Source of the DNA: Mactromeris polynyma
Taxonomy: Eukaryota; Mollusca; Bivalvia; Venerida; Mactridae
Reading direction: 5' to 3'
Assembly (NCBI GenBank): GCA_032209605.1
Contig: JASFXZ010000039.1
Span: forward strand, 2,418,001 to 2,482,000
Length of the DNA: 64,000 bases
Shown here: one piece after another, positions 38,991-51,000 of the stretch
Layout: every line of letters begins with the position of its first letter
Position numbering within the stretch: position 1 is the first letter of the stretch
The notes under the pieces: generated by a model
What the model was told of the DNA's origin: nothing
The model's input: only the letters and a program-made list of their open reading frames with translations
Database searches by the model: none
Made by a program: the position numbers and the translations under genes

Positions 38991-40912
38991 ATAATTATTG
39001 TGTTATTTTGTGTCCCCTTTCTCTTCTGTGATGCTGTTGCAGGTCTGGTGTGCCTTTAAAGAGTTTAGTCAGAGATAATGTCCTGAAAACGTTGTGCAAT
39101 AGTGAACTGCTCAAGTGTAGACATGACTACCATACATGTTTTCGACGAACACCATTTAAAGGTGGTACTTTATCTTCGTCCATCATATAAGGCTATCTTA
39201 TGTCCCATTGCTGCCATAGTTATTCACTAGTATGTTTATGTCATGTCTCCTGGTGCTTGTAGTGCAGCTATGCCTTTTGTATGTGCCATTTTCTGTTCGA
39301 ATTGTTCATTCAATTTTATTGTAGTAAAAATAGAAGATTTACTGCCACATTAAATAGGAATGGGAATCTTCCTCTTCTCAACCAAATTTCGTTTCGGTGC
39401 ATTTGAAATCAGATATTTGCAAAGATGATATTTTGTAAGTTTGTCAGGCGTGTCATCTGCATTAGGGGTAAAATCGGCCGAAAATGGAGATTACGGTCCT
39501 TTGTTGCTGTTTGCACCCATCAGTTACAAATATTCTGTACAATCGGTATCTCATTTTGAGAGTACGAATTAATTAGGATAGTATCTGCATTTTTATTTTG
39601 TACAATGAAATTTCGTACAATAATGTTTAGGGTATTCTATTATTTTATGCACAAGATTAACCAGTGGTGAGAGCGCTTACTGACAAAAGAGAACTATTGA
39701 AAATCTAGATGGCACATACTTTTGCATGTATCTGAACAAAACAGAAATTTTATTCACCCATACCAAGTCGAAAAATGAGAACATTTTTGAAGGATGAAGG
39801 TGCAGAGATATTTGTAAATTACACCGCTTCCCTACGACAGTCATGTTTCCAACAATAGTAGAATATCATTCTGAGCTACTGTATTTTCGCTGACGTTCAA
39901 AAATGTTTCGATTCCATCGTTTGAGTACTGTATCGTAGTCTTTAAATTTATACCAATAGTTTTAGCAGCATATTCGTTATTGCAGCGAATATATTATATT
40001 GTTTGAAAATAGCGATTGTTTTCTAAGAGTATGTTTCAAATAGGCTAGTACCGACATCAATACTGTTACGAATTTACCACGGTATTTATGCATGCTTGAT
40101 AAACCCGTGTCATATACTCTTCAAGATCTGCCTTCCATATGAATCGAACTTCTATTGCTATGGTTGTGTAAGTATGTTAAATATAGAAAAACTAAATGTT
40201 TCCATCATCTGTGTTTACTGTGAAATATAATTTGACTGGTTGGTTCCTTTACTTCATAATCGGATTCATTTGAAAAGTATTCTGCCATTTATAGCTGAAT
40301 AAAGTATTTAAAGCCATGAATCGATTCACCCAAATATAACCTCTATTTAATTATAAAAAACAACAAACACTATCTAATGCTAGGGAGGGAGTATAATTGG
40401 AAAAAAGTACAGAACACACAATTTCACTTAACATGAAATAACATGCGCTCTGCAGGCAAAGTCGTGTCCTTGGGTCAGGCTAAGTCACTTGAACTACTCT
40501 GAAATGTAAAAAAAGAGGTTTTGCGTGTAGCGATTTTAATCAAGGATATGTGTATTAAGATATTTTTTCTTTCATGCACTTTCAATATATTAATTTATTA
40601 GCAACATCATTTATCATGTTTAGCATTTGTTAAATATTTCACAAACTGCAGTCTATGCATGATTTGGTAAACTGACAGAATCATTTACGGAAATACTTAA
40701 AAATGTTTAAAGTATAAAAAACGAAGTGTGATAAATGAATTCAACAAATTATTGTAATGGGTTTTAAATTTCTATTTTCATTTGAATTTACTTTATATAT
40801 TAGTTTATAATTCTATATTGTTTTCAATTTGTCATCATAAACTTGACATACATATACATATTTACACTAATATATACATACTGATTAAAATATCCGTCAC
40901 TTCAGGTTTGTT
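38991..40912. other. Intergenic between convergent genes
   Basis: The plus-strand CEP95-like gene and the minus-strand matrix gene converge here. No exon, repeat or RNA gene was recognised. The 3' UTR of the minus-strand gene must occupy the right part. A TTTATT (AATAAA on the minus strand) near 40594 is one possible poly(A) signal. Confidence 0.4.
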
Positions 40913-43900
40913 TTATTTGTGAGACAGTTCGTCCTGTAACTTCTGAATCCTTGCCTTCAAAATGTCTTTCTTCTTTTTCAACTCAGACTTGTTCTGTCTA
41001 TCAGGATCATTCGATAACCTTTCCTTGACAGCTGTAAGTTTAGTTTTCAGTTTGTCTATTCGCGCCGTTAAGGTCTCACCGTCCATGTTGTCTTCACCAA
41101 TCTCTTCCGAAAGAACCGAAATTCTATCTTCTAATGAATTCTTATTTGCTCGTAAAGTTAGCTTAGTTAACTTGTCATTTGTTCCAGCTATTTTGTTCTC
41201 AATTAATTCAACCTGTGATTTTAAAAAGTCGATTCTTTCCTTAATTGTCTGTTCTTCTAATTTGTCAATGCGTGTTTTCACTCTTTTCTTTAGTTGTCTT
41301 AATTCTTTAATTCTTGATTCATCAGAGGCTTTTGAAAGACTTTCCCGTATATCCTTAAGTTTTTGCCTCAGATATTTCAACCGTTCTTTTATCGATTTGG
41401 TTTCATCAACGCCGTTCAATGGATCTTCCGTGGGTTGTACCTGCTTTTTATCATTAGTATTTTCTGATCCAACGCGTGAAGATTGTCTTAGTTCTTCTAG
41501 TTTGTCAATGCGTGTTTTCACTGTTTTCTTAAGTTGTCTTAATTCTTCAATTCTTGATTCATCAGAGGATTTTGAAAGACTTTCCTGTATGTCCTTAAGT
41601 TTTTGACTCAGATATCTCAACCGTTCTTTTATCGATTTGGTTTCATCGACGCCGTTCAATGGATCTTCCGTGGGTTGTACCTGCTTTTTATCATTATTAT
41701 TTTCTGATCCAACGCGTGATGATTGTCTTAGTTCTTCTAGTTTGTCAATGCGTGTTTTCACTGTTTTCTTAAGTTGTCTTAATTCTTCAATTCTTGATTC
41801 ATCAGAGGCTTTTGAAAGACTTTCCTGTATGTCCTTAAGTTTTTGCCTCAGATATCTCAACCGTTCTTTTATCGATTTGGTTTCATCAACGCCGTTCGAT
41901 GGATCTTCCGTTGGTTGTACCTGCTTTTTATCATTATTATTTTCTGATCCAACGCGTGAAGATTGTCTTAGTTCTTCTAGTTTGTCAATGCGTGTTTTCA
42001 CTGTTTTCTTAAGTTGTCTTAATTCTTCAATTCTTGATTCATCAGAGGCTTTTGAAAGACTTTCCTGTATGTCCTTAAGTTTTTGCCTCAGATATCTCAA
42101 CCGTTCTTTTATCGATTTGGTTTCATCGATGCCGTTCAATGGATCTTCCGTGGGTTGTACCTCATTTCCTGATTCAACGCGTCTGAGCTCTTCTAGATTG
42201 TCAATGCGTGTTTTCACTTTTTTCTTAAGTTGTCTTAATTCTTTAATTCTTGACTTATCGGAAGCCTTTGAAAGAAGTGCTTCAATTTTGCGTAGCTTTT
42301 GTCTAAGATAGACCAACCTTTCTTTGATAGTTTTCTTTTCGTCGTTTTCAGATTCTCTTTTCAACTCGAGCAATTCTTCAATCATGTTCTCAACAATCCT
42401 CTTCCTTCGCTTAATTTCCCGGACTTTTGACTTATTAGAAACCGTTTTTAGGAGAGAAACGAACACTCGATGTTTTTGTTGAAGACTTGTAAGTTGCTCA
42501 TCGATTGATTTTCCCTCCTCTACTTCGCCAACAGAAGGGATGTCCTGTATTTTGCTTTGCTCTAATATTTTTTGCTTAATTTTTGATTTAATAATATTTT
42601 CTTCCACTTTTTTTTTGTCTTTCTTCATACTTCTCAAAGTCTTGATGTTTTTAGTAGTAGAAACTAATTTCTTAATATCTTCAAGTTTCTGTTTCAAGCG
42701 TAGGATTTTGTCTTGGAGTGAATCATTCAGGTCATCGTTCCTGGAGAGTTTCTTAAGTAAAGATAGATACATTAGTGCTCTCTTCTTCAATCTATTTTTT
42801 GTAGCTGCATCTAGAGAATTACTGGCTAATTTTTGCTCATTTTTTTTGATGTTTTTTTTCACTTTTCTTATTTTTTCCTCATTTGTTAGTTTTGAAGGTT
42901 TCTTCTTTTCACCTCTTATGGGTTTATCATTATTTTTTTTCATTAATTTATTAACTAATCGTTTCCACTTTTTGATGCGTTTTCGTAGCTGTTGTACATC
43001 GCTAGAATCTGATATTTTTGTCACAACTATTTCATCATCAGCTTCCTTCACTGTTTCGTCAGTTTCCAATTGTGAAAACTTTTCTCTTATTTTTCTAAAC
43101 TTCTTCAAAATTCGTTTTAGTTTTGTTCGCTCTTTCTTGACACCATCATCATCCGACATAGCATCTTCAACATTTTGTTTGATATCTTCTAGCTTTTCAA
43201 TGAGACTCTTCAATTTTTTCCTCAATTTTTCAAGTTGTTCCTGGCTCTCATTGTCAGATTCTAGCTCTAATTTCCTGATTCGCCTTTTTAGCGTACGGAC
43301 GCTTTCATTAATTTTATCTATCTTTGATAACAAAGTTTTTAGTCTTTCCAAGCGCTCTTGGTTCTCAACTGATTGTTTTTTCTCCAGTTCTTTCATCAAG
43401 TCCTGTATTTTATTCTTTATTACAGCAGACAGGTCATTATCCTCTTTATCATTTCCACTACTGTCGATCTTTGCGGGTAAATCTTTATTGCGACCTTTCC
43501 TCTCAATTATTTTGATAGTTTTAACCCCCTTTCGTATGACATTGCCTTCGCAACAGGTTGCTTCAGTGGGGTTGAAAATTTCAGTTCCACAACATGCGGT
43601 GAATTCATTGAACTTACGGGGTTTAATGGTATCGTCACAACATACTTTTTCTGTTGGATCAAAACTTTGTTTTCCACAGCATTGTGTCATTTTACCTTTC
43701 AGTCTCTTTTCTACCTTTCCATCACAGCAAATTTGTTCTTTACTGTCATAGGCTTTGAGTAAACCACAACATGCATCTTCAGAAGGCGTTTCCTTTCTAA
43801 CTCTATAGCCGTTACAGCATAAGTGTTTTCTGGGATAGTATGGGAAACCAAAGCAACAACCACCCTTTGTAGCAGTCTGTTTGTTGCGAAGAATTCCACC

Positions 43901-45036
43901 GCAACATGTTTGAGATCTCACATCATAACTTACACCACCGCAGCAACTACTAAACGTTCCATATGCTAATGGTTGAATATTGCCTGAGCAACACATTTTG
44001 GAAGTCTTGTCAAAGAGTGTACCTCCACAAGTATTTTCAAGTTGAATCAATGCACCGTTTTTGCACACATGTTCAACGGGGTTGTATCCTTGTGAACCGC
44101 AGCAAGCAGAAATTCCTCTCGGTTCTTTTATGTAAATATTTTCCCCGCAACAAATCTGTTCATTGGAATTGTACAAATCTGAGCCGCAACAAAGTGCTTC
44201 GTTTCTACTCATGTCGTCAGGCAATACATTAATGATTCCATTGCAACACGTCTCCTTTTTAGAGTTGAAGGGGAATTGTCCACAGCACTGAGTATCGCCT
44301 TTATATCTTCGTTCCGTGACAGATCCGTCGCAACATATATGTGTTCTCGAATTGTAGACGTCTTCTCCGCAGCATTGTGTAGCATTTCCGTACGTTTTCA
44401 GTTTACGCTTTGACTCGCAACATACTTGACTTTTCACACTATATAGCTGTTCTCCGCAGCATACACATGGTGAAGAAGGTGGAATATCCCTCGGCTTGCC
44501 ATTACAACATGCTGTTGTAAGCAAATTGATTTGTCGTCTGCCGCAGCAACAAGAATTCTTGCCGAACTTTCGGTCTTGAATATTGCCAGAACAACACAGG
44601 GACTTATCACTGTTAAAGTTTGTTCGGATTTGGCTTTTTCTATTGCAAGTAAAACATTTGCTATCGTAGCTGACACTTTCACAGCAGGCGGAACTTTTCC
44701 CGTAACTAGGTTGTATTTCACCATTACAACAAATGCTCTGCATTGGATCGTAAGTACTTATGCCACAACACCTCGTCATGCCACTTTCTTGCTTTTGTTT
44801 TACTTTGTCTTCACAACAAACAAATGTAGACGGATTATATGACAATTTTCCACAGCATTTGGTATCTGAACCAGCGATAGCAGGAGCAATTTCCTCATTA
44901 CAACAGACGAAAAGATTATAGTCAAAAGATTTACTACCACAGCACTTTGTGCCTATTCCATTATGGCGGAATTCAGTACTTCCACTGCAGCAAATGTATA
45001 GGTCTTTATCAAATGCAACACCACCGCACTTTGGAC
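40913..45036 (-). CDS. Terminal 4.1-kb exon: galaxin repeats fused to long coiled coil
   Basis: The exon starts at an AACAG acceptor in phase 1 (GPKCGGVAFD) and runs open for 1373 codons to TAA at 40913-40915. Residues 1 to about 500 hold roughly 17 galaxin-type repeats of 28-29 residues (CCG-x-x-YN/DP-x-CCxG). From about residue 500 to the end the protein is Lys/Glu/Arg/Leu-rich coiled coil without cysteine. It contains four near-identical 80-residue repeats plus a shorter related copy (42187-41251). The C-terminus is ELSHK. The cysteine-rich part suits an oxidised extracellular scaffold; the coil suits oligomerisation. No transmembrane segment was seen. The join of these two domain types in one exon is unusual. 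Confidence 0.9.
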
Positions 45037-48000
45037 CTGTTAAATGTTAAAAATTAGTTTAACAAAAGATTAAACAATGAAGAAGTGAAGATAAATTACT
45101 TATATAGGTTAATAGGTGTATGAAAGTGTAGTTGTCATATCAGATCCAGGTTAAGATATTATTGTACAGCATGAATTGTATCAGATATTAATGGCATTTA
45201 CACCATTTATGTTTTCTTTCGTGTGTCTATTTTGTCGATTGTGATTGTTTGCATGCACGTTTATGGTTTAGTTTCTCGTTGTTACTTTTGTGGAAGTCTG
45301 TGTTCTTTGACCATGGATTTGACCTCGTTACTCAATTTGTACAAACGTGTAATATTGACTAGGTACGCAGAACCGTGCAACAAAAGGTTGGTTAAATTCA
45401 AATACTTTATTGCACTTTTGATTTATGCGTTGAAGCGTTAAGAATACACATATTTGATCACTTACCATTCGGAACGGTTTTCGGCGCATCTGGAATAAAA
45501 TAAATTAATGATTAATCAAGTTATGACCAAACAAATAAATGATCAAAATACAATGTCTTTATAAACAACATTTCGAGTTTCGATTTGTGAACAGATGAAA
45601 GAGAAATGTTCAGCGATATTAAGTTATTGCAAAATGGACAGCATGCAATTTTTGGGATATTAAGACTTCCTGTCTACACATCGATGTGTGAAATACTTTA
45701 CTTTCTACTTGATAATGTCTTTATACATTTCATTCGATCGGCATTGTGTTTCTCAGTGAAACTATCTGCGCAGCCCTGATTGCATATTTTGTCTCCAAAG
45801 GGATTATATGCTGTCACTGTCTCTAGAAACACATGCGGAAAGTACGTTTGTTTTTATAAGACACGTCGTTACTTAGACGATCTTTTAAATACCGATAACG
45901 TTCACTATTCCATTATGGTTAATAATACAACTTTTTTAAACCAGTACATGAGTTTTGGGCTTAAATGTGATGCATGTTTATAACAATGTTGTTATCTAGG
46001 CTAAATTCATTATAAAAGCGATGGTTTTGATTTCAACGTATTTAACTGTTCATTTGTTCAGTTTGTCATTTCGTAACTTAGGGTCTGCGAGAGGAGGCCC
46101 TGTTTTGTAAATACGGCATTCCCTATGCTTCTCTTTATCTTTTTCTCAGGCATTTTAAATGTCAAGTTTGCTACGAAAGGAACATTTGGATACAAACGCA
46201 ATATGTAAACACAGTATGTTATTACTCATATATGCAGCACAGTTGATATTTATACACTTATTAAGTAACATCTTACTAGATACAAATATATGGTCTATTT
46301 CAATGATCGCATCAGCCGATTCAATGGAACAATTTGTTAATGAGAATCCGCTAAACACCAACATATCTAATACCTTATACATTTTAGCAAATAATTTCTG
46401 GTAAAATTGGTAACTTACCGTGACATTATAGATAGAACATTCTATCCATTAGATCATTAAGACTGAATAGTTCGTCGAAATCATCAACAGTAAATACGTT
46501 ATCTTCTGATGGGTCAGATGCAATTTCATATAATTCAGTTCTGTCGGTTAACCCAATGCCTACAATAATCATATCAATTCCTTCTGATTTCGCCATGAGC
46601 GCCTGTGATACGGTGAAACTGTTATCATTTGATTTACCATCTGTAATTATCACTGCCACATTTGGTGCATCAAAACGATCTCCCTTTGCAGAGGTAAAAA
46701 TATCTTTCCGAAGATTTTCAATTGCAAGGCCTGTATTTGTCCCTCCTTGTCGCCCAGTTATTGGATTGATATGATCTAACATAGCAGATGCTTTTGTGTA
46801 GGTATTTAGATAAAAATCGTTGTATACATCATGTGTGAACATGGACAGTGCAATGTGGACATTGCCCGAATCCACATCGGAGTCTTGTATTAGACCCGAA
46901 ATGAACTGTTTCAATGTTTCCGCACCTTGAGCGTCGTGAACACTTTCAGACATGTCAGCAACAATTGCAACGTCATATTTCTTATTCATACACTCTGAAA
47001 GTACAAATACACACAGTACATGTTATATATATATACAGTATTAAACACGTGATACCTAAAGAGTAATACATGTATTCTATTATAAAATAACACTCTGCGT
47101 TTTCTTGCTTTTCATTAAATCAGCAAGCTTGCCAACAGCCATGCATTATTATTATGAAATATTTAACGTAATCAGTTACATTTGCATGATAAAACTAGAT
47201 GTGTTTATGGGCACAGTTGCCTCAACTTTTGGCTTGTCAGTAGCAGGTAAATTTTGTTTGAAAATACTATGTTCTTTTGAAAGCAAGCAAAATGAATTGA
47301 ATCATTTCAAGTTTTATTGATCGGAAACCATTTTTATGTCGATTAAGAGCCAAAACTCTTCCAAAAAGAGTTGGATTGCAATCGAACTTGACCTGTATCT
47401 GGTGCTTATGTGCCAAATATAAATCAAATATATTCATTCTTTCAAGAGTTATTAAATCAGAAACCATTTATCTAATGTCAAAAACATAAAACGTCCATAA
47501 ATTGGGGATTGCTACTAAAAGTGAACTTGACCTGTATTTTATCGTCTTATGCGTGAATATGTATTCAATCCATCCATAATTTCAAGAGTAAATGATTGGA
47601 AACTAATTTCGCATGTACGGAAGAACAGACGGAAGGACATACAGGGGTAACACGTTATTCTGTCTTTAAACGGTGGGACCATAATAAAATACAAACATAG
47701 ATGTACTTACGACAGCATCTAGAATCATCATTAAGCGATCTTGGTGTCAATTGACCATTACAGCAAACCATTGAATTTGCATTGAATTTTTGGTAACCAC
47801 AGCAACAAGTGAATTCATTCTCCAGCATGTACTGATGTCCATCGCAACAAATATGTTTCGTGTCTTCGTAAGGTACAAACACAGTTCCATTTAAGCAGTA
47901 ATTACAATGTGATTCGTATACTTTCCCACCGCAACAGAATTGAGTGCTAGGACTATAAGCTTTTCCATTACAACATGCATCAGTATCTCTTGCTATTTCG

Positions 48001-51000
48001 CCACCAGAACAGCACGTCTCAGTGAGTACATTGTACAAGGATACATCGTCACAACATTCTCTGGCCAACGGGTTTGTGATCAATAATACATTTCCATTAC
48101 AACAAACTGCCGATGCGGGGTCGTATACCTTCGAGGAGCCACAGCATTTTGTTTCGGATGAGCTAGGAATATCGACTAGGGTACCAGTGCAGCACACGTA
48201 TAGATCTGGATCGTATTCCAAGTCACCACAATACACTTCAATGAAAGCAAAGTTAACGTAAGCAAAAATTTGTTTCCATAACAATTCGACTAGTGTCTTT
48301 AACAATAAATGGCTTGGCAAATTACTATGATTCCAAACTACTCAAATAGCACTACTGAATGTTATACAGTAAAACCTCAATAATAAGAACACCCTTGGAA
48401 CTCTTGAACATTTGTGTTCGTATTTAGGTGGTCTTAATATTGAGGTTGAAAAAAAAGCAAAACGGTAAAAATGACCTAGAAACATGTGCTCTTAGGATAT
48501 CTTACTATTATGTTGTATTCGTTAAACTAATTATTTGCTTAAAATTTAATGCATGATTTATACATACGCAGGGCTGGAAATTCTGAAAAAAGAAAAAGAA
48601 AGAGGGTTATGTTTTAGACATTTGTATATTTAGTAACGACTGTAAATTATGCGACAATTTATAATGGGTAAACCTAGTTGACATGATATAACTCATGGAA
48701 TAAGCCCCATCAAAAGCAATATAAGATTATGTCTTTAACTACGCTTGTAAACTGACCATACCACTAAACACAAATAACGTGACAGGGAGAGACAATTATG
48801 TAAACAGCAAATTCGACAATAAAATGTCTCGTGCATTCAGTATTATGTTACATAAAACCGGTAATCTTACAATCAGGCGAAAGTCGATCATACATACATT
48901 GTGATGAGCAAATTAAATATACATTAAATGTTGCTTTAAATTCATTGTCATGTTCATTAAGCGACAATTAATTTCTTTAGAAACAGAACTTCTCCCCGAC
49001 AAATTAGGAATGGATTGCACATGGACAACGATGTCGACGAAATGTCAAAAGAGACAGCATAAGATGCTACAAGAATGCCACATACATAAGACAGTGCCTC
49101 CCACACAGACCTACGGGAAAACAACAATCAATAGAACACAAGGCACTTGAAGAGGCTCAAGGGTACATAGGCAAGGGAACAGAGACGCAATGAATGGCTT
49201 GGCCGACAATAAGTAATAACTAAGAGAATCAAAGAGGACAAACAGTGGGGGGCGGATATTAATGGATGGAAAAGATCATATGAGAAGTAAATGTCAATAC
49301 AGGTTGCAACAATAGGCCGAAACTGGGCAGAAAATAACATGAACAATATATAAAGTGAATGAATTGCTCAGGGGAGAGGTAAACATAACATGCATTTTAA
49401 AACACAATGAGAAATAATAACCATACAGCGAATAACAGCCTTGGGACTGTCAGTAAAAATACCGGGTAAAACAAAGACTCTCGAGAATAATCATAATAGA
49501 TGACCACCTATTTCAATACTAAGCTCTTACTTTGTTAACATCCTCATTATCATGTATGATAATTAATTTCGATTTATTATTAAGTCGTCATCGATATTGA
49601 ACAAGTTTCATTTTATATTGAATAAACATACATGAATATGCAAATGTATCACAAATGTATGTAACACGATACTGTAAATTGCATATGGCAGGGTACTAGT
49701 GTATTGTACAAACCTGTGCATTCTCCTAAGAACTGTCTTTCTATTTTGTCGGTAAATGTGTTAAGATTACTGAAATCAGAGACATCAAATACATTTGCAG
49801 GTTCACTAGCGATCTGGTAAATTTCCGAAAGGTCCTGCACCGATTCCAACTGCTATCAATGTAATACCAAGTGATCGAGTTAGCATTGCTTGTTGTACTG
49901 TGTTGCTGTTGTTAAATGACTTTCCGTCTGTAATAATGATAGCCACATTTTCTATATTTTGTCGATCGCCATTAGCAGCAGTAAATACATCGGTATACAG
50001 ATTGTTTATGGCCTCTCCAGTGTATGTACCTCCTGTGCGAATACTCATCTGCTCGATATGTGCAATCATATCAGCTCTAGTTGTGAAGCTATTAAGATAG
50101 AATTCGTTGAATACTTCATTGTTGAACAAAGTCAGAGCAAATCGTATATTGCCCGAATCGACATCAGCATCCAGTATTATGTCTTCAATAAAATCCAGCA
50201 ACAGATCATGGCCGTTTGCATCATATACACTCTCAGACACGTCGGCAACGATGGCAATATCAAGCTGACGATTGGCACAATCTGAAAATCAGCCAGAAGT
50301 ATCACATTTATTTTTCAGCTTGTATCAAAAATCAAAGAAATTGTTTATATTGTATTTCCGAAATTGTATACTATGACAACATTTCTTTTTATCTGATAAA
50401 GTTTTTTTTAAAGTCAATAAAATACATGAACTTCTTAAGTTGAATTTAAATTATATTTAAGTTACAAACATTCTTGGAATAAAAATATGGCCTTACAGCA
50501 GCAGGTGGATGTATCAAACGGCAATCTATCCACGACAACATTGTTGCAACACGTCTGTACTGAAGAGTCAAACACATTTGTTCCACAGCAACATGAATGG
50601 CTGAATGTCTTCGCATGGAGGACGTCGTCACAACATATGTGTGTTTTGTCGTTGAAATCCGTAATAAGTAATCCATTCACACACTTTTTACACCCACCAC
50701 TAAAGTAGCCGACAGAACCACAGCACTCTAATGAGTTACTGATAGCGTTTCCGCCACAACATATGTCACTATCAGGGTTATACAATTTGCTGGTTCCGCA
50801 ACATTGCTTTTCATTGGCATTCGTGATTGTAACGGGGTTACCATTGCAACAAATCTGTTCAGAAGGATTGAAAGGAACACTGCCACAGTATACTGTAACA
50901 GAAAAAAACGTCTCTTTAATTATATTCAAACGAAAACATATGTTCATATGTTCTCAATAGACATAGAAAAGGCCAATGCAATACGTATAGAAGCCACTTA

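Noticed and set aside
40962..43751. Long plus-strand frames (214, 224 and 403 codons) opposite the terminal exon
   Set aside because: Ser/Phe/Leu-rich shadows of the Lys/Glu/Leu-rich coiled coil on the other strand; they are broken at irregular places while the minus frame is open throughout.
42540..43751. Idea that the coiled-coil region is a separate intracellular SMC-like or motor protein
   Set aside because: It is in the same uninterrupted exon and frame as the galaxin repeats, with no start codon context, ATPase or motor motif.
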